17,325 nucleotides of DNA from Alphaproteobacteria bacterium (GTDB taxonomy: Bacteria > Pseudomonadota > Alphaproteobacteria > RF32 > CAG-239): contig JAFTNB010000190.1 in assembly GCA_017452115.1 (NCBI GenBank), positions 1-17,325 of the forward strand, read 5' to 3'. Of the stretch, positions 1 through 6,256 are shown piece by piece (within the stretch, counting starts at the first letter, position 1; every line of letters starts with the position of its first letter). Position numbers and translations under genes: made by a program. The notes beneath the pieces are model-generated. The model was given only the letters and a program-made list of their open reading frames with translations. It searched no databases and was not told the origin of the DNA.

Positions 1-75
1 CAGTTTTTTTATTATTTCTATTTCTTTATCATTTAGTGTTTTTAACGTTTTAGCCATATTATTAAATCCAAACAT
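1..75 (-). CDS. Possible N-terminus of an unidentified protein, running off the left edge
   Basis: Reading leftward from an ATG at 75, 25 codons stay open to the window edge. A second in-frame ATG lies at 56 and would give a start MAKTLKTLNDKEIEIIKKL, a hydrophilic, helix-like peptide. No convincing ribosome binding site precedes either ATG. The stretch is short and A+T-rich, so chance is not excluded. I do not recognise the family. Confidence 0.25.
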   Translation of the reverse strand, partial: MFGFNNMAKTLKTLNDKEIEIIKKL

Positions 76-114
76 TGCTTGCTTTTGATTATGGTATAGT
101 TTCTTTTTTATAAG

Positions 115-233
115 CTCAATATTATTTTTATTATATGCTCATAATAAAATAGACAAATTCACTCGGAAACTGCACGTCGTCTCCAGCCAAGATAGGTAGA
201 GGTTAGATTTTCAGGTCTAACCTCTTGTTTTTT
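115..233 (+). ncRNA. Candidate short non-coding transcript ending at an intrinsic terminator
   Basis: A strong plus-strand terminator at 198-233 has no plus-strand gene before it. A possible promoter lies upstream: TTGATT at 85-90 and TATAAG at 109-114, 18 bp apart. A transcript from about 120 would be roughly 110 nt and non-coding. The 3' part contains CTCCAGCCAA just before the terminator stem. It does not fold into a tRNA that I can see. This rests on promoter and terminator only. The terminator could instead end a transcript whose gene has been lost. Confidence 0.25.
198..233 (+). terminator. Intrinsic terminator
   Basis: A perfect 10-bp stem pairs AGAGGTTAGA (198-207) with TCTAACCTCT (216-225) around an 8-nt loop. 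A TG and six T follow (228-233). This is a textbook plus-strand rho-independent terminator. Confidence 0.8.
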
Positions 234-245
234 AAGAATATTTTA

Positions 246-299
246 CGGTTCGTATAATATGTTTTCAAACCTAGCCTTTTTTACTATCCATACGAACCG
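246..299. repeat. 10-bp perfect inverted repeat with a 34-nt spacer
   Basis: CGGTTCGTAT (246-255) is matched exactly by its reverse complement ATACGAACCG (290-299). The arms could pair in RNA or be two protein-binding half sites. Nothing else in the spacer is recognisable. Confidence 0.55.
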
Positions 300-360
300 G
301 CTCTCATAACTATCCTTATTTTTCAATAGTTTAACCAGTTCGAATACAGTTTGTCGTTTT

Positions 361-520
361 GGGATTATTTTTTACCAAAATTCGGTTTGAAACTTGCTTA
401 AAATAAAAGTTTTTGACGTTGACGACAATTTATTTTTGCTAAAATAGGCAGGATATAGCCAGGACGACCGTTTCATCTTAACTTTCCTTTTCTCTGAAAA
501 ATTTTCTGCTTAAACGGTAT
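361..520 (+). repeat. Dispersed intergenic repeat, copy A
   Basis: About 160 bp from GGGATTATTTTTTA to TTAAACGGTAT match 16255-16413 in the same orientation. By hand alignment there are about 16 substitutions and one single-base indel, roughly 90% identity. No ORF is conserved between the copies, so it looks like a non-coding dispersed repeat. The flanks on both sides differ completely, so the repeat has defined ends. Confidence 0.85.
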
Positions 521-526
521 TTCTTC

Positions 527-552
527 AAAAAAAGGCTATTTTTTAACTAGCC
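527..552 (-). terminator. Possible intrinsic terminator for leftward transcription (kinase)
   Basis: GGCTA (534-538) pairs with TAGCC (548-552) around a 9-nt loop. On the minus strand the stem is followed by seven T (527-533). It lies about 210 bp beyond the kinase stop. The stem is short, so the call is moderate. Confidence 0.45.
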
Positions 553-633
553 CCTTATAACGCGTAAGATAAAAAATATTTTATGTTGTTTTTCAGTAAA
601 TTATTTTACTCTTTCTTAAATACATAATTTTAT

Positions 634-708
634 TATAATAAAGGATTTTTATTTGAAGGAGATTGCGACATGAAAAGTTTAGTGCCTATTGTATTTGCTT
701 CATTTTAA
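634..708 (+). pseudogene. Twelve-codon ORF with a strong RBS: remnant of a secreted protein start
   Basis: A TATAAT hexamer (634-639) is followed by GAAGGAGA (655-662). The ORF ATG 670 to TAA 708 encodes MKSLVPIVFASF. A charged start followed by a hydrophobic run looks like the beginning of a signal peptide that is then cut off. The ribosome binding site is among the best in the window. I read this as the 5' remnant of a gene whose body was replaced by sequence including the convergent kinase. A functional leader peptide is the alternative, but no plus-strand gene follows. Confidence 0.4.
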
Positions 709-764
709 ATCGATTTTTTTTAGAGCTAATAGAATGGAAGAAACCTTTTAAAGTAATTATACGA

Positions 765-1931
765 CTACAGCTCTTTGAATGATTTACTTAACTCTTCAAG
801 AGATTGGAAACGACTAGATTTCATTGTTGATGTTCCCTTTTCAAGAAAACATTTCAACTTATTATTTTTAACATTATTAAGATTTGTCTTTCCTGTCATA
901 ACAAAATAAAGTAGCCTTGTAAGAGCATAAATTTCATGAACTAGAGAATAGTTATTAAACCCTTCAATCTGTAATGAAGGATCATTAAAACAACCTTTAA
1001 CTTCTGTTTGCAATGATGTTAAATCGCTATTAGGAATACGAACTAAACCAAAATCAGAAACCTTTATCACAACAACATCATCATACTTTTTTATTAACAC
1101 ATTATTAGGACTAATATCTCTATGCAATAATGATTTTGAATGTATATAAGAAAAGGCTTTCAAAATTTGTAACCCAATAGATTTCCTTGCTGGCATATCT
1201 AATATTGAATTATTTTTTTCAATATATGTATATAGTGTTGTATCCATATACTCCATAATATATTCTTTTCGAATATCATCATAATTATATACTTCAACTA
1301 CATATGGAGAAGCCAACCGACTCATCTCATCATATTCCTGTTTAAATCTTTGTATTTCTTTATCAGTTAAATCTTTTTTGGCTCTTTTTAATACAAAATT
1401 TTTGTTATAAAACTCATCCTTATAAACATATACATTTGCATATGAGCCTTCCCCTAAAAGTTTAAGATTATAGAGTTGCACTGCAGATTTTTTTACTTCA
1501 ATTCTATCTCTCTTTCTAAACACAGGAATTGAATAATATAATTCTATTTTTTCCATATGAGCAGGAATAGTACTCCCCCCACTTTTTTCTAAAAACGAAG
1601 AACATCTTTTAATAAGGTTGTTATAATATGGCTCAATATCAAATGCATACTCAGAATTACATAGTTTTCGTTGAACTGTTTCTATACAATCTATCACACG
1701 AATTAATTGCCGGCTTGGATCTGCCCAAAAATGTGCTTCAAAATCTTTTGTTGGTAACCTATCATTCATTATCTTAAAATAATAAATCAATCGGTCATGT
1801 AGTGTAGATAAAACAAGTTGCAATTTTTCATCAGAAAAACTATCATAAAGATTAATGAACTCCTCTGTTAAATATTCTTGCAATTCCCGATATTGGTTTT
1901 CTATAAAATTATTAGTAAAATTCTGTTCCAT
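765..1931 (-). CDS. Serine/threonine protein kinase with novel N-terminal region
   Basis: A 388-aa soluble Hanks-type kinase. All core motifs are visible: glycine loop GEGSYANV (160-167), ATP-binding lysine in FVLKR (Lys182), catalytic loop HRDISPNN (270-277) with Asp271 and Asn276, and DFG (293-295). The usual APE appears as DPS (318-320), a deviation in the activation segment. The C-lobe is short and ends close to the C-terminus. Residues 1-150 form a helix-rich region that I cannot assign. There is no membrane segment or PASTA/sensor domain, so it is probably cytoplasmic. A weak AGG precedes the ATG. The gene is monocistronic and strongly A+T-rich, unlike the adjacent autotransporter, which suggests transfer. 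Stand-alone kinases of this kind occur in accessory and anti-phage islands, but no partner gene is present here. Confidence 0.93.
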   Translation of the reverse strand: MEQNFTNNFIENQYRELQEYLTEEFINLYDSFSDEKLQLVLSTLHDRLIYYFKIMNDRLPTKDFEAHFWADPSRQLIRVIDCIETVQRKLCNSEYAFDIEPYYNNLIKRCSSFLEKSGGSTIPAHMEKIELYYSIPVFRKRDRIEVKKSAVQLYNLKLLGEGSYANVYVYKDEFYNKNFVLKRAKKDLTDKEIQRFKQEYDEMSRLASPYVVEVYNYDDIRKEYIMEYMDTTLYTYIEKNNSILDMPARKSIGLQILKAFSYIHSKSLLHRDISPNNVLIKKYDDVVVIKVSDFGLVRIPNSDLTSLQTEVKGCFNDPSLQIEGFNNYSLVHEIYALTRLLYFVMTGKTNLNNVKNNKLKCFLEKGTSTMKSSRFQSLEELSKSFKEL

Positions 1932-1966
1932 TTCATACCTAAATAAATATTTGCATTTGAACTATA

Positions 1967-1994
1967 ATTTTACCTGCTATTTTAAAAATATCAA
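1967..1994 (-). promoter_or_regulatory. Putative sigma-70 promoter for the kinase
   Basis: On the minus strand, TTGATA (1994-1989) and TAAAAT (1972-1967) are separated by 16 bp. They lie 36-63 bp upstream of the kinase ATG. The match is fair, but chance matches are common in A+T-rich sequence. Confidence 0.45.
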
Positions 1995-2052
1995 TAAATA
2001 ACAAAATTTGTGATTCGTGTATTACACGACAAGTCCAGCCAAACTTGACAAG

Positions 2053-2082
2053 AGCCTATTTTAGCCAGTGCTAAGATAGGCT
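2053..2082 (+). terminator. Strong hairpin with short T-rich tail
   Basis: A 13-bp stem with one G-T wobble pairs 2053-2065 with 2070-2082 around the tetraloop CAGT. TTCTTATT follows on the plus strand. No plus-strand gene lies upstream, so it may insulate the kinase promoter or be the relic of a lost gene. Its 3' arm GCTAAGATAGG resembles GCCAAGATAGG at 187-197. Confidence 0.5.
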
Positions 2083-2292
2083 TTCTTATTGAAATATCTA
2101 CATTTTTGCTGTCCAATAAAATTTCCGAACAAAGTAATTTTAAAACCTGCTGTTTTTTGTCGTTGTTCAGAAAATTCCATATCTGATCTGACATCAAAAG
2201 CAAGCCAGCCAAGTATTTGAGCGTTATTAGACCTTGCTTGGTCAAGTGGCTGTATAATAAAAAAAATTTCATTGTCAAGAGAACTTTTTAAG

Positions 2293-2328
2293 AAAAAAAC
2301 AGCCTCGAACACAAAATATCCGGGGCTG
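2293..2328 (-). terminator. Intrinsic terminator of the autotransporter gene
   Basis: On the minus strand, CAGCCCCG (2328-2321) pairs with CGAGGCTG (2307-2300), with one G-T pair, and is followed by seven T (2299-2293). It begins 22 bp after the autotransporter stop. Confidence 0.85.
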
Positions 2329-2350
2329 CTTAGTTTTAGTGATTTAACGC

Positions 2351-4834
2351 TTAAAATTTATATTTAGCGTTAATCAAGCCTGTATGGTCTTGGTAGTCCT
2401 GACGGAATTTACCTTCATAACCAAGCGAAAGTTCGACATTGTCGTTGACTTCCGCAGTTACACCGGCACCAAATTCCATTCCGAAACGGTCAAGGGCTTC
2501 ACCTTCAACCGCATAAGCCGAACCATTAGCCAAGGTTACGACAGAATTAACGTCATCGTTCATCAAGTCGTAGGTTGCGGCAATTCTGGCTTCCGGTTTG
2601 ATGTTCATACCATTGGACAGCTCAAAGTTTTTGCTGACTTTAGCTCCGATGACACCGGTTAAAATATCGCTGTCGTTGGAAGATACATGCTGGTCGGCAG
2701 AATCTTTGTAAGCATCTTGTTTGATGTGAACGTAACGCAATCCAGCTTCCGGTGTAATGCCTAAGCCGTTGATATTCATATCGTAACCGGTCATTGCCTG
2801 CAAACCAAAGGTTTCGACATCGTAGTCAGCTTTGACACCAACTCCGGCGACACTCTTGCTTTCTTCATAATCAGACCAGCCATAGGTCGCAATACCATTT
2901 ACATACCAGTTGGATGGTTTATATTCACCATACAAGATGGCAGTATGTGTATCAACATCAGTATCTCGCATGAAACCATCAATATCGGTGTTGGTATAAG
3001 CGTAACCAATACCGACCTTAGTATCATCGGTTACAAACTTCTCGGCACCGAAGGCAATACCGTTAGAATCTGCATCAAAACCTTTGGCTTTGGATGTATC
3101 GTCCAGTTTGGATTTGTTGAACAAGCCCTGAACCCACATTGCACCACGTTTGAAGATATTATCGCCGGAAGCCATACCTTCGCCACCGGTTGAGATTGAA
3201 CCCCCGGTTAAACGGGTTGATACGGCACCAAAGACCTGATTGGCTGTTTCTGTCTGTGTTTTTTGAACCATCGGCGCAACTTCCGGAGCTACAGCCGTCA
3301 AAGCGTCAACATAGGCTTTCTGCTCGGCAGCATTTGTGCTGTTGGAAAGCTGTGCCAGTTTTTCCGTAACTGCGGCAGCAACCGGAGAGCTGGTTGAAGC
3401 ACTGACGCTGTCCCATGCCTCGGCTGTTCCGGCATTGTTGGCGGAACCACCGGCATCAACAACAGCATCTGTGGCAGAACCGACAGAAGTAACATTAAAA
3501 GTTCCGTCGCCATTGTCCGTAAATTCATAACGGGAATTTTGGCTCAGGTTGGCAAACTTACCTTCGATTTCTACCGTATCGGAATCTTCACCATTAAATA
3601 ATTTTAAGGTTGTTGTTTCACCTTTGGCCAAAGCGGCACCGTTTAAGGTCATATTCAAATTTGTACCGTTTTCGCTGATATTAACGTAATTGGCATGGAT
3701 TTTACCATAAGTGTCTTTATCGGTTACAGTAAAGGCTAAAGTCGAATTGTCTTTGAAGTGAACACCTTCACTGTCAACACCTTTTTCACCGCCGGAATGC
3801 AAAGCATTTGTTCCTATATCAAGCGTTGCACCTTCGCCGACAATAACGCTGGAAGCGCCGCCGCTGATTTCCTTATCATAAACCATGGTGCCTTTTTTAA
3901 TTTCAAAAATATCCAAGCCGCCGATTTCACCAGAAACAGCTTGGCTTAAGGTGTGGCTGTCTTCAAAAATCAGGCTGGCAGCTTCAACATCACCATCAAT
4001 CTGAGCACCGGAATTTTGAAAATGAATTTTACCGCGATCATCACCATTAATATTGGCACTTAACGTTCCGGCCAGATTAATTTTTGAAGTGTTGTCATTC
4101 ATTGTAATTGTGGCTTTATTACCAAAGGTTACAACATCAAGGTCAGAGTTATCTAAATCCGGCTCATCAATTTTGTAATTTTCATAAGCAAATAAGGTTG
4201 CTCCCTCTTTAATGTCCAGAGTTGCATCACCTCTTAATTTAATAGAGGTACCAAAAATAACATTACCATTATCGTAAATGTCATTTGCCGAACTGCCAAG
4301 ACCTACACCGCCTTTAACATTTATCACGCCGCCGCTGATATCCGTTGTTCCTCCGGCATAGCTTGTTACGGTGCCTTCAACTTTTTCAGTATCTCTTCCG
4401 ACAGAACCTATTTGCGTTTGGCCGTTTGCGTTAATTGTACCGCCTGTCATGGTAAAACTATTATTCTGACGAAGTTCACCCTTATTAAGGTTGATTGTTC
4501 CTCCGCTGATGGTTAATTTGTTGGTGTCGATATCGCTGTCATTATTTAAATTAAGAACAGCATCTCCGCTGATTTCCGTATTGCCGTTAAAAGTGTAAAT
4601 GGTGGAATCGTTTAAGGATAAGTTTCCGCCGTTAACTGTTAAATTTTTTCCGTCAGGATAATTCAGGCTAACGGTAGAACTGTCTTTGGTTGTAACATTG
4701 CCTCCGGAAATTATTACATTGTCGGTATATTCACTTTCCAGAACTGTGTCTGAATTAATAGTTACATCTGCATGAGCATTGCCGGACACAGAAAGTGCCA
4801 CCAATGCCGTTGTAATTAAAAGTTTATTTTTCAT
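2351..4834 (-). CDS. Autotransporter adhesin (type Va secretion)
   Basis: An 827-aa self-secreting surface protein. Residues 1-22 are a signal peptide with predicted cleavage after AHA. Residues 23 to about 455 form a beta-helix-like passenger with recurring 'ISGGxINxxxG' and 'LNLNNDS' units, rich in Gly, Asn, Asp and Thr and free of cysteine. Residues 455-560 are an Ala/Ser/Thr-rich linker and helical region. From about 565 a 12-strand-type autotransporter barrel begins (RGAMWVQGLFNKSK) and ends in the required terminal Phe (NAKYKF). The barrel would insert in the outer membrane via Bam. The passenger has no protease or lipase motif, so an adhesin role is inference. AAGGAT lies 9 nt before the ATG. 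Expression is probably controlled by the structured leader and leader terminator upstream. Confidence 0.95.
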   Translation of the reverse strand: MKNKLLITTALVALSVSGNAHADVTINSDTVLESEYTDNVIISGGNVTTKDSSTVSLNYPDGKNLTVNGGNLSLNDSTIYTFNGNTEISGDAVLNLNNDSDIDTNKLTISGGTINLNKGELRQNNSFTMTGGTINANGQTQIGSVGRDTEKVEGTVTSYAGGTTDISGGVINVKGGVGLGSSANDIYDNGNVIFGTSIKLRGDATLDIKEGATLFAYENYKIDEPDLDNSDLDVVTFGNKATITMNDNTSKINLAGTLSANINGDDRGKIHFQNSGAQIDGDVEAASLIFEDSHTLSQAVSGEIGGLDIFEIKKGTMVYDKEISGGASSVIVGEGATLDIGTNALHSGGEKGVDSEGVHFKDNSTLAFTVTDKDTYGKIHANYVNISENGTNLNMTLNGAALAKGETTTLKLFNGEDSDTVEIEGKFANLSQNSRYEFTDNGDGTFNVTSVGSATDAVVDAGGSANNAGTAEAWDSVSASTSSPVAAAVTEKLAQLSNSTNAAEQKAYVDALTAVAPEVAPMVQKTQTETANQVFGAVSTRLTGGSISTGGEGMASGDNIFKRGAMWVQGLFNKSKLDDTSKAKGFDADSNGIAFGAEKFVTDDTKVGIGYAYTNTDIDGFMRDTDVDTHTAILYGEYKPSNWYVNGIATYGWSDYEESKSVAGVGVKADYDVETFGLQAMTGYDMNINGLGITPEAGLRYVHIKQDAYKDSADQHVSSNDSDILTGVIGAKVSKNFELSNGMNIKPEARIAATYDLMNDDVNSVVTLANGSAYAVEGEALDRFGMEFGAGVTAEVNDNVELSLGYEGKFRQDYQDHTGLINAKYKF

Positions 4835-4861
4835 GTATCAAACATCCTTTTTCTAACTAGT

Positions 4862-4895
4862 TAAAAGAAAAACCCGCTTTTCTTTGAAAGGCGGG
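4862..4895 (-). terminator. Leader terminator (possible attenuator) just upstream of the autotransporter RBS
   Basis: On the minus strand, CCCGC (4895-4891) pairs with GCGGG (4877-4873), extended by TTT/AAA across a bulged C. TTTTTCTTTT follows (4872-4863). It lies between the autotransporter promoter and its ribosome binding site, so full-length mRNA must read through it. The arrangement is that of an attenuator or riboswitch expression platform. Confidence 0.65.
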
Positions 4896-5058
4896 CGGAT
4901 GTTCGAAAACCGTATAGACTTAAACGGCTCGGCTTATTTGGCTGAGCCTTATTCACCGACATCCGTCCATAGAACAAGAAGTCGGCACAATTTAGAGTCG
5001 TGTGCACACGACTAAGTCTATAAAAGGGTTTTCGACGCCCTAAGCAGTAAACTGCTCG
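4896..5058 (-). promoter_or_regulatory. Highly structured 5' leader RNA with mutually exclusive pairings
   Basis: Elements on the minus-strand transcript, 5' to 3': hairpin AGCAGT/ACTGCT (5056-5043); arm CGAAAACC...TATAGACTTA (5034-5013); 18-bp perfect palindrome AGTCGTGTGCACACGACT (5013-4996); CGGATGT (4965-4959); hairpin GGCTCAGC/GCCGAGCC (4948-4926, one mismatch); arm TAAGTCTATA...GGTTTTCG (4922-4904), complementary to the first arm; then ACATCCG (4902-4896), complementary to CGGATGT. The long-range stem and the CGGATGT pairing cross, so they form a pseudoknot or are alternatives. The leader terminator begins at the next base. I recognise no known riboswitch class. The role could be ligand sensing, temperature sensing or processing. 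Confidence 0.55.
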
Positions 5059-5065
5059 GATTTAT

Positions 5066-5092
5066 ATTATAAAGCCTTTTGAAGACAATCAA
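5066..5092 (-). promoter_or_regulatory. Putative promoter of the autotransporter leader
   Basis: On the minus strand a perfect TATAAT (5071-5066) is preceded, 15 bp away, by TTGATT (5092-5087). The start point would fall near 5058, giving a leader of about 220 nt before the autotransporter ATG. Confidence 0.55.
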
Positions 5093-5163
5093 GCTAAAAG
5101 TCAAAAACCCTCTGGAATTTTTATAAATAAGCCGATATAGTCCTTTTATAAGGAGCTTAACGT

Positions 5164-5913
5164 ATGATAAAAGTATTAGTAACATTGCTGTTTCTGGTCG
5201 GGTGTACGACAATCAAGGTGCCGGCTGACTTTGTGTATAAAGAGGTTAAAACACGGGATTTTATCCTTGCCAGTTGGCAAAAGGTTACAAATCCGGCGGC
5301 TCCTTATAAAATATATATAGAAGGTGACGGTTATGCCTTTAATGCCCGAGGCAAAGCAACCCAAGACCCGACACCTCGCGGAACTTTAGTCCGTGAACTG
5401 GCTTTTGGCGACAACAGTCCGAATGTCATATACTTAGCCCGACCATGCCAATATGTTAAAAGTCCGATTTGTTCAAAAAGACATTGGACAACTGCCCGTT
5501 TTGCACCGGAAGTTATTAATGCCGAATATGAGGCAATTAAAAATATTGTCGGCAACAATCCGGTCATTTTGGTAGGATTTTCCGGAGGTGCACAAGTTGC
5601 CGGACTGGTGGCAACTGCCAAACCGGGGCTGAATGTCAAAAAAATTATTACCATTGCCGGAAATCTCGATCACTTGGCATGGACGCAATATCACAACCTG
5701 CCGCCGCTTAATGAATCAATGAATTTGGAAAGTTACTGTAAACAATTTGCAAAAATTCCGCAAATCCACTATGTTGGCAGCGATGATGAAATCATGCCGC
5801 CGATATTGGCACGCGAATTTGTCGGTAATGATGATTTGGTTGTTGAAGTTGATGAAGCGAGCCATAATGAAGGCTGGGGAAAAATTTATAATAAAGTCTG
5901 GAATGAAAGATGA
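5164..5913 (+). CDS. Lipoprotein alpha/beta-hydrolase (esterase-like)
   Basis: A 249-aa predicted lipoprotein: a short hydrophobic N-terminus leads to the lipobox LVGC with Cys14, so it should be anchored in the membrane facing the periplasm. The nucleophile elbow is GFSGGA (138-143, Ser140). Asp207 or Asp208 in GSDDEIMPP and His234 in EASHNEGW complete a plausible catalytic triad in the usual order. An oxyanion-type strand is visible as YKIYIEGDG (48-56). The substrate is unknown. AAGGAG lies 8 nt upstream of the ATG. The stop overlaps the start of the next gene (ATGA at 5910-5913), so the pair is translationally coupled. Codon use resembles the autotransporter and not the A+T-rich islands. 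Confidence 0.88.
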   Translation: MIKVLVTLLFLVGCTTIKVPADFVYKEVKTRDFILASWQKVTNPAAPYKIYIEGDGYAFNARGKATQDPTPRGTLVRELAFGDNSPNVIYLARPCQYVKSPICSKRHWTTARFAPEVINAEYEAIKNIVGNNPVILVGFSGGAQVAGLVATAKPGLNVKKIITIAGNLDHLAWTQYHNLPPLNESMNLESYCKQFAKIPQIHYVGSDDEIMPPILAREFVGNDDLVVEVDEASHNEGWGKIYNKVWNER

Positions 5914-6122
5914 AAAGAACCGTATGTTTATTAATTTTCCTGCTTTTATCCGCACCTGTTTTGGCTTCCGACAGCTCAACCGTAGTTATGAATACCAAGA
6001 CTTATATTTATCATAGCCCAAGCTGTAAATGGGCAAAACGTTGTATCAAAAACTGTATAAAAACCACCAAAGACAAAGCAAAATCACAAGGTGCCAGACC
6101 TTGCAAAGTCTGCGGCGGATAA
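5910..6122 (+). CDS. Small secreted protein with a Cys-rich putative metal-binding motif
   Basis: 70 aa. Residues 1-19 are a signal peptide (cleavage after VLA). The mature part is dominated by YHSPSCKWAKRC (34-45), NC (48-49) and GARPCKVCGG (61-70), giving His35 and Cys39, 45, 49, 65 and 68. Small domains of this 'H-x3-C ... C-x3-C ... G-x-x-PCxxC' layout resemble the Ada-type zinc-binding fold that appears at the ends of nucleases and secreted proteins. Metal binding is inferred from the Cys/His spacing. It shares an ATGA overlap with the esterase upstream, so the two products are probably made together in the periplasm. Confidence 0.75.
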   Translation: MKRTVCLLIFLLLSAPVLASDSSTVVMNTKTYIYHSPSCKWAKRCIKNCIKTTKDKAKSQGARPCKVCGG

Positions 6123-6123
6123 A

Positions 6124-6245
6124 CTCATTATATAATCTAAGTTTTATAATGAGTCCTTATTTTTCAAGCGTTACAAGACTTTGAACCTGGACTTTTATTT
6201 TATACTCATTATAATTTATTACATAGATTCAATAACATAATGAGT
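6124..6245. repeat. Four alternating copies of a 9-bp word ACTCATTAT
   Basis: Copies lie at 6124-6132 (+), 6147-6155 (-), 6204-6212 (+) and 6237-6245 (-). The first pair extends to a perfect 10-bp inverted repeat, ACTCATTATA/TATAATGAGT, around 12 nt, and may also work as a terminator for the esterase operon (CCTTATTTTT follows). The second pair is separated by 24 nt and sits immediately before the recombinase gene. Copy 3 overlaps a possible -10 box. These are candidate recombinase sites or operators. Confidence 0.7.
6188..6215 (+). promoter_or_regulatory. Putative promoter of the recombinase, between repeat copies
   Basis: TGGACT (6188-6193) and a perfect TATAAT (6210-6215) are 16 bp apart. 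The -10 box overlaps the third ACTCATTAT copy, so a protein bound there would block transcription. If the segment between opposed copies inverts, this promoter would turn away from the recombinase. Confidence 0.4.
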
Positions 6246-6256
6246 TTTAAATAAAA

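Larger units (their letters stand above)
1932..2350. other. Intergenic stretch between kinase and autotransporter
   Basis: It contains the kinase promoter, a small CGTGT/ACACG hairpin (2016-2028), the 13-bp hairpin at 2053-2082 and the autotransporter terminator. Two overlapping minus-strand ORFs (83 and 95 codons) cover 1991-2312. The 83-codon one reads like protein in its middle (PLDQARSNNAQILGWLAFDV). However, its ATG sits inside the terminator stem and its stop inside the 2053-2082 hairpin. I treat it as a possible gene remnant, not a gene. Confidence 0.4.

Noticed and set aside
160..200. Possible tRNA or tmRNA 3' end (CTCCAGCCA followed by a terminator)
   Set aside because: No matching 5' acceptor strand, T-arm GTTCGA or anticodon arm can be found within the preceding 90 bp. 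The same CCAGCCAA at about 2034 also lacks a tRNA context.
2061..2312. 83-codon minus-strand ORF
   Set aside because: Its ATG lies within the autotransporter terminator stem and its stop within the 2053-2082 hairpin, so it has no room for its own promoter or RBS. It overlaps a second frame of similar length. At best it is a remnant.
2384..3949. Plus-strand ORFs opposite the autotransporter
   Set aside because: They are shadows of a clearly coding minus strand, with no RBS and no protein-like features.
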